Shown: piece by piece, positions 54,137 to 64,000 of the stretch
How the letters are laid out: the number at the start of each line of letters is the position of its first letter
Numbering within the stretch: the stretch's first letter is position 1
Origin: Nocardioides bizhenqiangii
GTDB lineage: Bacteria; Actinomycetota; Actinomycetes; Propionibacteriales; Nocardioidaceae
DNA length: 64,000 nucleotides
Direction of reading: 5' to 3'
NCBI RefSeq assembly: GCF_034661235.1
Contig: NZ_CP141059.1
Location: 1,302,001 to 1,366,000 of the forward strand
Notes under the pieces: generated by a model
Seen by the model: the letters and a program-made list of their open reading frames with translations, nothing else
Databases searched by the model: none
Told to the model about the DNA's origin: nothing
Program-made: the position numbers and the translations under genes

Positions 54137-54903
54137 TAGGGCAGGACCGCCTCGCAGTGCGAGACGCCGTCGGTGTCTTCGTCGTCGTCGGTGGTGTCGA
54201 ATCCCGGCCCGCAGATCAGCGAGTCTGCGGCAGGCCCACCGAGGAGGGTGTCCTTGCCGGCGTCGCCCCGCAACACGTCCTCACCCTCGCCGCCCGACAG
54301 GTGGTCGGCGCCGTCGGTGCCGACCAGCTCGTCCTCGCCGGCGCCGCCGTCGCCGATGTCGTTGCCGGGACCGACCCGGATCAAGTCGTCACCGGCGCCG
54401 CCGGTCAGCCGGTCGATACCGAGGGCACCGTTGAGCTCGTCCGCACCGGCACCCCCGGTCGCCACGTCGTCGCCGGCTGCGGCGAGGAGGATCAGCTTGA
54501 ACACCGCGGAGAGCGCCGACCCGTCGACCCGGTCGTTGCCCGCGTGCGGCACGATCGCGAGCTCCAGCGGGTTCACGGCCGTGGGCGTGCCCGGGATCCG
54601 GCAGCTGGCGGCGATCCCGCGGGCGACGGTGACCCTTCGACAGCCGGCCGGCAGCGCCTGCCGGAACCGCCGCATTGCCCGGTCGTGGAGGACCACCCGG
54701 TCACCGACCCGGGTGAGCGTGAGGCTGCTGTCGTGCAGGGACGCGAGGTAGCGGTAGCCGGCGTCCGTCCGGATGATCTCGGCCCACCGCGGCGACGGCG
54801 CGCGCTCGGTCGACTCCGGCCCGCTGGCGGTGGCGACAGCGGGGAGGGTGAGGGCCGCCGTGGCGACGAGGGAGAGAGCTGCACGGTTGATCCGGCGAAG
54901 CAT
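54136..54903 (-). CDS. Exported RTX-repeat (hemolysin-type calcium-binding) protein
   Basis: A 255-residue protein. The signal peptide is residues 1-27 ([17 protein letters not shown]). Residues 30-140 form a domain I do not recognise, with two cysteines (C88, C101). Residues 143-236 hold about nine RTX nonapeptides of the GGxGxDxL type ([36 protein letters not shown]), which bind Ca2+ as a beta-roll, and the end is [20 protein letters not shown]. It has no protease or lipase domain, so it is probably a surface or matrix protein. The ATG at 54903 has GGAG very close. It is divergent from iscS. Confidence 0.85.
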   Translation of the reverse strand: MLRRINRAALSLVATAALTLPAVATASGPESTERAPSPRWAEIIRTDAGYRYLASLHDSSLTLTRVGDRVVLHDRAMRRFRQALPAGCRRVTVARGIAASCRIPGTPTAVNPLELAIVPHAGNDRVDGSALSAVFKLILLAAAGDDVATGGAGADELNGALGIDRLTGGAGDDLIRVGPGNDIGDGGAGEDELVGTDGADHLSGGEGEDVLRGDAGKDTLLGGPAADSLICGPGFDTTDDDEDTDGVSHCEAVLP

Positions 54904-55038
54904 GTCTCCGACCGTACGCCGAAACCCGGGCGCGTGCAGACCGACCCAGGGGTCGGTCCGGATGTGCTCTGCGTCATGCGCAGACCACGCCCTCGGTTTC
55001 GGCACGGGGGCGCCCTGCGCCGTACCCTTGGAGGCGTC

Positions 55039-56232
55039 ATGCACGACGCCCCGACGGTCTACCTCGACCACGCCGCGACCACACCGATGGTTCCCGCGGC
55101 GGTGGAGGCGATGACCGCGCACCTCGCCGATGTCGGCAACGCGAGCTCGCTGCACGCGTCCGGCCGTCGGGCGAGGCGGGTCGTCGAGGAGTCGCGGGAG
55201 ACGATCGCGCAGGCGCTGGGTTGCAGGCCCGGTGAGGTGGTCTTCACCTCCGGCGGCACCGAGGCCGACAACCTCGCCGTCAAGGGCCTCTACTGGTCGC
55301 GCCGGGCCGCGGACCCCGCGCGGCGACGGATCCTGGCCAGCGCCGTCGAGCACCACGCGGTGCTCGACCCGTTGCACTGGCTCGCCGAGCACGAGGACGC
55401 CGAGCTCGAGCTGCTGCCGGTCGACGAGGTGGGCCGGCTCGACACCGACGCCATCGCCGCGAGCATCGCGCGCGACCCCGGCTCCGTCGCGTTGGTGAGC
55501 GTCATGTGGGCGAACAACGAGGTCGGGACGGTGCAGCCGATCACCGAGGTCGTCGCCCTCGCGGCCGCGCACGGGATCCCGGTCCACAGTGACGCCGTGC
55601 AGGCGCTGGGCGCGGTACCGGTCGACTTCGCGACCTCGGGCGTCGACGCGATGTCGATCTCCGGGCACAAGGTGGGCGGTCCGCTGGGCGTGGGCGCCCT
55701 CGTCGTACGCCGTGAGGTCGAGCTCACCGCCCTGGTCCACGGCGGCGGGCAGGAGCGCGACGTCCGCAGCGGGACGCTCGACGTGCCCGCGGTCGCCGGC
55801 TTCGCGGCCGCGGTCGAGGTCGCGGTCAAGGAACAGGCCGACAACGCGGTGCGGCTGGCGGCGCTGCGCGAGCGCCTCGTCGACGCCGTACGACGCGCGG
55901 TCCCCGATGCCGTGCTCAACGGGGCCTCGACGAGCTCGGCCGCCACCGGGGGCGGCCTCCCCGGCAACGCCCACTTCAGCTTCCCCGGCTGCGAGGGAGA
56001 CTCGCTGCTGATGCTGCTCGACGCCCGAGGCATCGAGTGCTCGACCGGCTCGGCCTGCTCGGCCGGCGTGCCGCAGCCGTCGCACGTCCTGCTCGCGATG
56101 GGCCGTGACGCCGACGTCGCCCGCAGCTCGTTGCGCTTCTCGCTCGGCCACACCAGCACCGAGGCGGACATCGACGCCGTCGCCGAGGCGCTCGGACCGT
56201 GCGTCGAGCGCGCCCGCGCGGCCCGTGCATGA
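55039..56232 (+). CDS. iscS: Cysteine desulfurase
   Basis: A 397-residue PLP enzyme (NifS/IscS) that takes sulfur from cysteine. PLP lysine K211 lies in [10 protein letters not shown], the sulfur-carrying Cys340 in [10 protein letters not shown], and [10 protein letters not shown] binds PLP phosphate. The start ATG has GGAGG 5 bases upstream; a TACCCT box (55023-55028) is nearby. It is followed at 23 bases by mnmA, to which it probably gives sulfur for tRNA 2-thiouridine. Mycobacteria have the same iscS-mnmA pair. No iscU or other cluster-assembly genes are present, so the tRNA role is favoured. Confidence 0.95.
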   Translation: MHDAPTVYLDHAATTPMVPAAVEAMTAHLADVGNASSLHASGRRARRVVEESRETIAQALGCRPGEVVFTSGGTEADNLAVKGLYWSRRAADPARRRILASAVEHHAVLDPLHWLAEHEDAELELLPVDEVGRLDTDAIAASIARDPGSVALVSVMWANNEVGTVQPITEVVALAAAHGIPVHSDAVQALGAVPVDFATSGVDAMSISGHKVGGPLGVGALVVRREVELTALVHGGGQERDVRSGTLDVPAVAGFAAAVEVAVKEQADNAVRLAALRERLVDAVRRAVPDAVLNGASTSSAATGGGLPGNAHFSFPGCEGDSLLMLLDARGIECSTGSACSAGVPQPSHVLLAMGRDADVARSSLRFSLGHTSTEADIDAVAEALGPCVERARAARA

Positions 56233-56255
56233 GGCGTGCAGATGAGCGGGACACG

Positions 56256-57365
56256 ATGAAGGTCGTCGCGGCGATGTCCGGTGGGGTCGACTCCGCCGTC
56301 GCCGCCGCCCGCGCGGCGGAGGCCGGGCACGAGGTCACCGGGATCCACCTCGCGCTGTCCCGCAACCCGAAGTCCTACCGCTCCGGCGCTCGGGGCTGCT
56401 GCACGATCGAGGACAGCAACGACGCCCGTCGTGCGGCCGACGTGATCGGCATCCCGTTCTACATCTGGGACCTGTCCGACCGGTTCCACGAGGACGTGGT
56501 CGAGGACTTCATGGACACCTACGCGGCCGGCCGCACCCCCAACCCGTGCCTGCGCTGCAACGAGAAGATCAAGTTCGCCGCGGTGCTCGACCGGGCGCTG
56601 GCGCTCGGGTTCGACGCGGTCGCGACCGGGCACTACGCCCGGCTCGAGCCGACGCCGGCCGGGGGAGTGGAGCTGCACCGCGCCGTCGACCACGGCAAGG
56701 ACCAGTCCTACGTCCTCGGCGTGCTCGACGAGCGCCAGCTGCGACACTCCCTCTTCCCGCTGGGCGACACCCCCAAGGACGAGGTGCGCCGCGAGGCGGC
56801 CGCGCGCGGGCTGTTGGTCGCCGACAAGCCCGACAGCCACGACATCTGCTTCGTCGCCGACGGTGACAACACCGGCTGGCTGCGGGAGAAGCTGGGGGAC
56901 CGGATCCCCAACGAGGGCGGGTCGATCGTCGACGAGTCGGGCGAGGTGCTCGGCGAGCACGAGGGCACCTACGGTTTCACGATCGGCCAGCGCAAGGGCC
57001 TGCGGATCGGCCGGCCGGCCGCCGACGGACGCCCCCGCTACGTGCTCGACATCGAGCCGGTCTCCGGCACCGTGACCGTCGGGCCGCACGAGCGGCTCGC
57101 GGTCGAGCGGATCCGCGCCGACCGGCCGCGCTGGTGCGGAGCCCCGCTCGCTCCCGGGTCGACCGTCGAGGCCACCGTGCAGCTGCGTGCGCACGGCGAC
57201 GAGCACCGCGCGCTGGTGAGCGTCGACGCGGCCGGCGACCAGGTGGAGATCGAGCTGGTCGACCCGGCCTACGGCATCGCCCCCGGCCAGGCCGCCGTCA
57301 TCTACCAGGGCAGCCGGGTCGTGGGCTCGGCGACGATCGACGCCACCGAGCGGGTTCCGGCGTGA
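56256..57365 (+). CDS. mnmA: tRNA 2-thiouridylase
   Basis: A 369-residue enzyme that thiolates U34 of tRNA-Lys/Glu/Gln. The ATP PP-loop is [10 protein letters not shown], the catalytic cysteines C98 (NPCLRCN) and C198 (HDICFV) are both present, and GHYAR and TIGQRKGL are conserved. The start ATG follows a weak ribosome-binding site (GCGGG). It is in an operon with iscS, and a MetE-like gene follows after 94 bases. Confidence 0.96.
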   Translation: MKVVAAMSGGVDSAVAAARAAEAGHEVTGIHLALSRNPKSYRSGARGCCTIEDSNDARRAADVIGIPFYIWDLSDRFHEDVVEDFMDTYAAGRTPNPCLRCNEKIKFAAVLDRALALGFDAVATGHYARLEPTPAGGVELHRAVDHGKDQSYVLGVLDERQLRHSLFPLGDTPKDEVRREAAARGLLVADKPDSHDICFVADGDNTGWLREKLGDRIPNEGGSIVDESGEVLGEHEGTYGFTIGQRKGLRIGRPAADGRPRYVLDIEPVSGTVTVGPHERLAVERIRADRPRWCGAPLAPGSTVEATVQLRAHGDEHRALVSVDAAGDQVEIELVDPAYGIAPGQAAVIYQGSRVVGSATIDATERVPA

Positions 57366-57459
57366 TCACCCCACGACGTTCTTCTCCTCCAGTCGGTCCG
57401 CGCCCGTACGTCCTGCTCGGCCTTCTATCCCCCGAACAACGTCGCGGGGACCCCGAAAA

Positions 57460-58458
57460 ATGACCCTCGCGACGGGTGTCGGCTCCTTCCCGGGGACCGA
57501 CCAGCGCGACTTCGACGAGGCACTGCGGGTGGTGCTGGGGGAGCTCGGGCTCCCGTTCCTGCCGGAGGTGCCCGGCCGGGGTGCGGGTGCCGCGATGATC
57601 GGCCGCACGATCGGGCTGGTGACCGAGCTCGACGCGGACCTGCAGCCCGCGGGCTGGCGGCTCACCGGCACGTCCGGGGCCCCTGCCCTCGACCAGCGCC
57701 GGGCCAGCAGCCTGCTCGGCCAGGACCTCGACACCCTCGAGGAGCACGCCGCCGACCACCCCGGTCCGTTCAAGGTGCAGGTCGCCGGACCGTGGACGTT
57801 GGCGGCGACGGTCGAGCGGCCGCGGGGCGACAGGGTGCTGGCCGACCACGGCGCCCGGCGCGAGCTGGCGCAGGCGCTGGCGATGGGCGTCGCCGACCAC
57901 GTCGCCGACGTACGCCGCCGGCTGTCGCGCACCACCCGGATCGTGGTCCAGGTCGACGAACCTGCGTTGCCCGCCGTGCTCGCCGGCGCGGTGCCGACCG
58001 CCTCCGGTTTCGGGCGGCACCGCACCGTCCACCCGCCCGAGGCGAGCGAGACGCTCGGCTGGGTGCTGGGTGCCGTCCGCGGCGCCGGCGCCGAGCCCTG
58101 GGTCCACTGCTGTGCGCCGGACGCTCCGCTCGCGCTGGTCCGCGATGCCGGGGCCGCGGGCCTGGCGGTGGACCTGTCTCTTGTCGGCGCCGACGGGCAG
58201 GACGCGCTCGCCGCCGCCCTCGAGGCAGGAGACGCCGTCGCCCTCGGGGTCGTGCCGAGCACCGACCCGGCTGTGCCGCCGACCGAGAAGGAGGTCGTCG
58301 CCGCGGTCCACCGCTGGCTCGACCTCCTCGGTCTCGACCCTGCTCAGGTCACGGAGGGGCTGGTGCTGTCGCCCACGTGCGGGCAAGCGGGAGCGTCGTC
58401 CGCCTGGGTGAAGCGGTCGCTCGCGATCCTCAGCTCCGCAGCTGCGTCGCTGTCCTGA
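57460..58458 (+). CDS. MetE-like (cobalamin-independent methionine synthase C-domain) protein
   Basis: A 332-residue TIM-barrel protein like the C-terminal catalytic half of MetE. Zinc-ligand-like residues are visible: H and C in WVHCCAPDAPL and C in LSPTCGQAG. LATGVGSFPGTDQRDF opens it, as in the Mycobacterium tuberculosis Rv3015c type protein that sits between mnmA and ligA. It lacks the N-terminal folate-binding half, so it is probably not a classical methionine synthase; the methyl donor and substrate are unknown. The ATG at 57460 lacks a clear ribosome-binding site. Its stop is 11 bases from the convergent membrane protein gene. Confidence 0.85.
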   Translation: MTLATGVGSFPGTDQRDFDEALRVVLGELGLPFLPEVPGRGAGAAMIGRTIGLVTELDADLQPAGWRLTGTSGAPALDQRRASSLLGQDLDTLEEHAADHPGPFKVQVAGPWTLAATVERPRGDRVLADHGARRELAQALAMGVADHVADVRRRLSRTTRIVVQVDEPALPAVLAGAVPTASGFGRHRTVHPPEASETLGWVLGAVRGAGAEPWVHCCAPDAPLALVRDAGAAGLAVDLSLVGADGQDALAAALEAGDAVALGVVPSTDPAVPPTEKEVVAAVHRWLDLLGLDPAQVTEGLVLSPTCGQAGASSAWVKRSLAILSSAAASLS

Positions 58459-58469
58459 CTCCCGTCCGG

Positions 58470-59165
58470 TCAGCGATAGGCGGTCCGGTCCACGCGGTCG
58501 TGGTAGTGGTGACCGATCTTGCCGCCGGTCATCGCGGCGAGCAGCGTGCCGACGAGCAGGGCGAGCCCGGTGATGATGCCGCCCCAGGTCGCCGTCTCGG
58601 TCGGGATGGGGATCCGCGGCAGGTCGACCCGGTCCAGCACGTTGTACTGGTCTCCGAAGACGACCCCGAGGATGACCGCCACGATGGTGACGAGCAGGCC
58701 GATGAGCCACACGGCCACTCCCTGCCGGGCTCCGTCGAAGCGAGACATCCGGCCGGCGACGTACCCGCCGAAGTAGTAGGCGATCATCATGACGACGACC
58801 ACCGCGATCGCGGCAGCGAGTCCGATCGCCCCTGCCTCGCGCTGTGCCTGGTCCTGGGTCACCTCGGTCGCGGTACCGACAGCGGACGCGATCGCGCCGA
58901 GGATGCTGCTCAGCAGCACGGTGAGTGCGATGGCGACGAGCCAGCCTGCGATGGCCGCGCCGAGGTTGACGCCCCCGAACTTCTCGTGGGCGCGGTCGTG
59001 ACCGGTGACCGCGGCGCGCTCGTCGACGTGCGCACCGGCGTTCGTGCGGTCGTGGTGGGCGTGCTCGGCTGAGTGGTCGTCGGCGTGGTCGTCGGCGTGG
59101 TCGCCGGCGTGGTCGTCGGCGTGGTCGCCGGAGTGGGTGTCACGGTGTCGGCTGAGGTGAACCAC
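58470..59165 (-). CDS. Four-helix membrane protein with His/Asp-rich N-terminal tail
   Basis: A 231-residue protein. Residues 1-62 are extremely His/Asp-rich, with five repeats of the type DHAD, and could bind Zn, Ni or Cu. Four membrane segments follow (AIAGWLVAIALTVLLSSILGAI, IGLAAAIAVVVVMMIAYYF, VAVWLIGLLVTIVAVILGVVF, GIITGLALLVGTLLAAMTG) with a GRM-type motif and a His-containing end (GHHYHDRVDRTAYR). The membrane part resembles YrzE/TIGR04086-like proteins. The start is GTG with GGAGG 8 bases upstream. It stands alone, convergent with the MetE-like gene. Function is unknown, and metal sensing or storage is speculation. Confidence 0.75.
   Translation of the reverse strand: MVHLSRHRDTHSGDHADDHAGDHADDHADDHSAEHAHHDRTNAGAHVDERAAVTGHDRAHEKFGGVNLGAAIAGWLVAIALTVLLSSILGAIASAVGTATEVTQDQAQREAGAIGLAAAIAVVVVMMIAYYFGGYVAGRMSRFDGARQGVAVWLIGLLVTIVAVILGVVFGDQYNVLDRVDLPRIPIPTETATWGGIITGLALLVGTLLAAMTGGKIGHHYHDRVDRTAYR
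59073..59132. repeat. 12-bp tandem repeat, five units, coding
   Basis: GTGGTCGTCGGC-type units (59073-59084, 59085-59096, 59097-59108, 59109-59120, 59121-59132) with few changes encode the DHAD/DHAG repeats on the minus strand. Unit gain or loss would stay in frame. Confidence 0.85.
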
Positions 59166-59250
59166 GGTCGTTGCCTCCTTCGGCAGTCCTCGATGGACCG
59201 GGGAGCGGTACCCCGGGAGCCGGGTAGCAACCCACCGGAAGACGTATGAC

Positions 59251-59280
59251 GGCCCGCACCCCTGGTCTGGGGTGCGGGCC
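59251..59280 (-). terminator. Hairpin terminator after the DHA2 exporter gene
   Basis: GGCCCGCACCCC (59251-59262) and GGGGTGCGGGCC (59269-59280) form a perfect 12-bp stem with a 6-base loop, ~22 bases after the exporter stop on the minus strand. There is no T-run. Confidence 0.7.
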
Positions 59281-59302
59281 GCCGGAGCGTGGTCGCGGGG
59301 GG

Positions 59303-60919
59303 TCAGCCCACGTGCACGCCTTCGGGACCGTCCGTCGCCAGCTCGGTGTGCTTGACGTCGAGGAAGATCCAGATGATGGCCGAAGCGGCCAGCATCATGG
59401 CCGAGCCCACCAGGAACGCATGGGTTGCGCCCGAAGGGAAGGTGGCCGCGAAGATCGCCGGCTCGATCAGCTTGGGATCGTTCGCTGCCGCGGAGATCGG
59501 CCCCGCGACCTCGTCGTACCGGCTGTTGACGTAGTGCAGGGCGACCGTGCTGAGGGTGGCGAGCCCGAGGGCACCGCCGACCTGCTGCATCGTGTTGAGG
59601 ACGCCCGAGCCGATCCCCGAGTCCTCCGTCTTCACGTGGTGCACCGCGGTGAGGGTCAGCGGCACGAACACCAGGCCCATGCCGACGGCCATCAGCGAGA
59701 CGTACGGGAAGATGTCCGCCCAGTAGCTGACGTCGGCGCCGCCGTTGGCGAGCGCGTCGAACACGCCTGCCGGGGAGTCGTCGATGGAGATCCTGGAGAA
59801 CATGAACAGCGCGATGGCGGCGAGGAGCGTGCCGGTGCCCGCGAGGTAACGCGGGTCGACCCGGCCTGCGAGGTTCGACGCCAGGGCCGCGCCGATCACG
59901 ATGCCGAACGAGAACGGCAGGAACGCGAAGCCGGCCTCGAGCGGGCTGAAGCCCATGATCTGCTGGATGAACAGGCTCAGGTAGAAGAACATCGCGAACA
60001 TCGCGGCGGGGGCGATCATCATCGCCACGAAGCTGGTGGCGCGGGTGCGGTTGGCGAAGATCCGCATCGGCAGCAGCGGGTGGTCGACCCGCGACTCGAT
60101 GACGACGAACGCGATCAGCAGCACGGCGCCGGCGACCAGTGACCCGATCGTCTGCGTGTGGTCCCAGCCGTAGGCCGCCTCACCCGCCCGGGACAGACCG
60201 AACACGATGCCGAGCAGGCCGAGGGTGCCGGTGATGGCGCCGGGGACGTCGAGCCAGCCGGTGTGCTTCTCGGACTCCTTGAGGAATCGCGGAGCGGCGA
60301 AGGCAGCGAGCAGGCCGATCGGGACGTTGATGAGGAAGGTCAGCCGCCAGCCGTCGACACCGAGCGGCTGGTCGAGGCCGGTGAGCCAGCCACCGAGGAT
60401 CAGGCCGATCGCCGCCCCGATCCCGGACATGGTGGCGTACGCCGCCATCGCGCGGTTGCGCTCCGGGCCGGCGGGGAACGTGGTGGTGATCAGCGCCAGC
60501 GCAGCAGGAGCGGCGAGCGCCGCGCCCACGCCCTGAAGGCCGCGCGACGCCAGCAGGAGCGCCTCGTTGGTCGCGAGGCCACCGAGCAGCGAGGCGACCG
60601 CGAAGACGGTGAGACCGATCATGAACAGGCGCCGCCGGCCGTAGAGGTCGCCGAGCCGACCGCCGAGCAGCAGCAGGCCGCCGAACGCGAGGGAGTAGCC
60701 GGTGACGATCCAGGTCAGGTTGGCCTGGGAGATGTCGAGGTCGGCCCCGATGTAGGGCAGTGCGATGTTGGCGATGGTCGCGTCGAGCACGACCATCAGC
60801 TGGGCGATGAGGATGAGCACGAGGGCGAGACCCGCGTGCGGGACCTTCGCCTTCTCCTGCTCCAGCGGCGCTTCCGGGGAGATCGTCCCCTCGGCACCGA
60901 CCGAGTCGGTGTGGGTCAT
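59303..60919 (-). CDS. DHA2-family (EmrB/QacA-type) MFS drug exporter
   Basis: A 538-residue, probably 14-helix proton-driven exporter. MVVLDATIANIALPYIG in helix 1 and GGRLGDLYGRRR (motif A) are diagnostic, and INVPIGLLAA and GVGAALAAPAALALI (motif C region) also fit. The ATG at 60919 has AAGGA 10 bases upstream. It is the second gene of an operon with the TetR gene 37 bases upstream, under the operator at 61587-61633. It should pump out drugs or hydrophobic metabolites. Confidence 0.93.
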   Translation of the reverse strand: MTHTDSVGAEGTISPEAPLEQEKAKVPHAGLALVLILIAQLMVVLDATIANIALPYIGADLDISQANLTWIVTGYSLAFGGLLLLGGRLGDLYGRRRLFMIGLTVFAVASLLGGLATNEALLLASRGLQGVGAALAAPAALALITTTFPAGPERNRAMAAYATMSGIGAAIGLILGGWLTGLDQPLGVDGWRLTFLINVPIGLLAAFAAPRFLKESEKHTGWLDVPGAITGTLGLLGIVFGLSRAGEAAYGWDHTQTIGSLVAGAVLLIAFVVIESRVDHPLLPMRIFANRTRATSFVAMMIAPAAMFAMFFYLSLFIQQIMGFSPLEAGFAFLPFSFGIVIGAALASNLAGRVDPRYLAGTGTLLAAIALFMFSRISIDDSPAGVFDALANGGADVSYWADIFPYVSLMAVGMGLVFVPLTLTAVHHVKTEDSGIGSGVLNTMQQVGGALGLATLSTVALHYVNSRYDEVAGPISAAANDPKLIEPAIFAATFPSGATHAFLVGSAMMLAASAIIWIFLDVKHTELATDGPEGVHVG

Positions 60920-60956
60920 CTTGTTGGTTTCCTTGTTGTGTGGGTGTGGGTGTGGG

Positions 60957-61562
60957 TCAGCCGCGGGTCACGGCCGGGAGGATCAGCTGGTCGACCACCT
61001 TGGCGATCAGCTCGTCGGTCGGCGGGTCGCCGAGCAAGAAGGTGCGGTGCAGGACGATGCCGGGCAGGGCAGCGGCGACCAGCTCGAGGTCGAGGCCGTC
61101 CTTGAGCTCGCCGCGCTCCTGGGCGCGACGGAACATCTCGGTCGAGATCGCCTTCTTGGGCCCGATGAAGTCGCGGCGGAACGCCGCGGCGAACTCCGCG
61201 TCACGAGTCATGGCGGTGATCACGCTGCCGAGGATCGCGATCTGGCGGCTGTCGGTCAGGCCGCCCATGCCGCAGAACGCGCCGAGCAGGTCACCGCGGA
61301 GAGAGCCGGTGTCCGGTGCGGTCATCGGCTCCTTCTGGGAGGTGAGCGCGTCGATCACCAGCTGGGCCTTGCCGTTCCAGCGCCGGTAGAGGGTCGCCTT
61401 CGACGCCTTGGCCCGTGCGGCTACGGCGTCCATGGTGAGCCGGTCGTAGCCCACCTCGGCAAGGATGTCGATCGTCGCGTCGAGCACCTCCTGCTCACGT
61501 TCGCCTTCGACGCGCGGACGCGACTGGGCGTCGGCGGCCTGGGCGGCTTCAGTGGGGGACAT
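60957..61562 (-). CDS. TetR-family repressor of the DHA2 exporter operon
   Basis: A 201-residue regulator. The HTH is ATIDILAEVGYDRLTMDAVA followed by RAKASKATLYRRWNGKAQLV. The C-terminal domain is helical. GAGG is 7 bases upstream of the ATG. It is first in the operon, with its own promoter overlapped by direct repeats, so it very likely represses itself and the exporter until a drug binds. Confidence 0.92.
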   Translation of the reverse strand: MSPTEAAQAADAQSRPRVEGEREQEVLDATIDILAEVGYDRLTMDAVAARAKASKATLYRRWNGKAQLVIDALTSQKEPMTAPDTGSLRGDLLGAFCGMGGLTDSRQIAILGSVITAMTRDAEFAAAFRRDFIGPKKAISTEMFRRAQERGELKDGLDLELVAAALPGIVLHRTFLLGDPPTDELIAKVVDQLILPAVTRG

Positions 61563-61586
61563 CGGGCACCTCGCAGATGGAACGGT

Positions 61587-61633
61587 ACGGTTTCGTTTCG
61601 TAGGACAGTACGGAACGGTTTCGTTTCACGCAA
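61587..61633 (-). promoter_or_regulatory. Promoter and direct-repeat operator of the TetR-exporter operon
   Basis: On the minus strand TTGCGT (61633-61628), 17 bases and TACTGT (61610-61605) form a promoter. ACGGTTTCGTTTC (plus-strand sense) occurs at 61615-61627, exactly inside the spacer, and at 61587-61599, downstream of the -10, with starts 28 bases apart. A repressor bound there would block RNA polymerase. Confidence 0.65.
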
Positions 61634-61693
61634 GTCATTTTCCGGGAATATTTCGCGATCACTCTCCAGACACCGGCCGAGCGGCGGTTGTGA

Positions 61694-63835
<2,142 letters not shown>

Positions 63836-63852
63836 CCGAGACGGAGGCACGG

Positions 63853-64000
63853 ATGAGCGACTGGGAGATCCGCCCGCTGGACCCCTCCACCTGGGAGGCG
63901 TTCGCTGCGCTGGTTGTCAAGCACAACGGCATCTTCGGCGGCTGCTGGTGCACCTATTTCCACCAGGGGATGTGTGAGGGGCTGGGGGAGAGCTACGAGG
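63853..64000 (+). CDS. GNAT-like acetyltransferase, N-terminal fragment
   Basis: Only the first ~49 residues are in the window: MSDWEIRPLDPSTWEAFAAL followed by VVKHNGIFGGCWCTYFH. This start, with GGCWC, is typical of a small family of GNAT N-acetyltransferases common in actinobacteria. GGAGG lies 8 bases before the ATG. It probably shares a transcript with ligA. The acetyl-CoA site is beyond the window edge. Confidence 0.75.
   Translation, partial: MSDWEIRPLDPSTWEAFAALVVKHNGIFGGCWCTYFHQGMCEGLGESYE

Noticed and set aside
54136..56151. 671-codon minus-strand frame containing the RTX protein
   Set aside because: Only 54136-54903 is real; the rest is antisense to iscS. The signal peptide at 54903 marks the true start.

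Overview
The window is high-GC actinobacterial chromosome, most likely from a Nocardioides-like member of the Propionibacteriales. The family assignment rests on general resemblance, not on a search. Evidence for an actinobacterium includes a 180-kDa-type NAD glutamate dehydrogenase, a SigE-family sigma factor, a maleylpyruvate-isomerase-like (mycothiol-type) protein, a Rne/Rng RNase with a long lysine/alanine-rich N-terminus, the iscS-mnmA-MetE-like-ligA gene order, and several start codons sitting 6-8 bases after a TANNNT box (leaderless style). There are no rRNA, tRNA, CRISPR, phage or transposase genes.

Layout. 1-11334: a DUF2505 fragment, glutamate dehydrogenase with its own promoter, a sigma factor overlapping a membrane protein (probable anti-sigma factor), a CmcI-like methyltransferase, and a two-gene heterodimeric ABC exporter. 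11444-13525: a cation/proton antiporter. 13634-25059: a phosphosignalling island. Its leftward operon holds an FAD oxidoreductase, a four-helix membrane protein and a zinc-ribbon FHA protein. A divergent rightward pair holds a soluble Ser/Thr kinase and a membrane protein. A leftward pair (TerY-like vWA protein and PP2C phosphatase) is followed by a rightward pair (kinase with zinc ribbon, and an FHA-FHA-TM-trypsin-like protease). The vWA/PP2C/kinase set resembles the TerY-P triad. This is the best candidate for an incompletely described system here.

25233-32774: two paralogous secreted subtilases bracket a copper block (membrane protein, YcnI-like protein, CopC-CopD fusion, His-rich lipoprotein). 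32936-34494: a small APH-like kinase and a DinB/MDMPI-like protein. 34506-52595: a conserved housekeeping string (TIGR03960 radical SAM, TIGR03936 protein, rne, rplU, rpmA, obgE, proB). It is interrupted between its first two members by about 8.6 kb of accessory genes (MMPL transporter/TetR, PhoD phosphatase, three small-membrane-protein genes, an AlkZ-like winged-helix protein).

52596-53011: a non-coding stretch with two copies of a palindromic ~150-bp repeat (third copy at 19951) and a strong hairpin. 53012-54903: a flavin monooxygenase and an RTX-repeat secreted protein. 55039-63835: iscS, mnmA, a MetE-like protein and ligA, a conserved order interrupted before ligA by a His-rich membrane protein and a TetR-controlled DHA2 drug exporter. 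The window ends inside an acetyltransferase-like gene.
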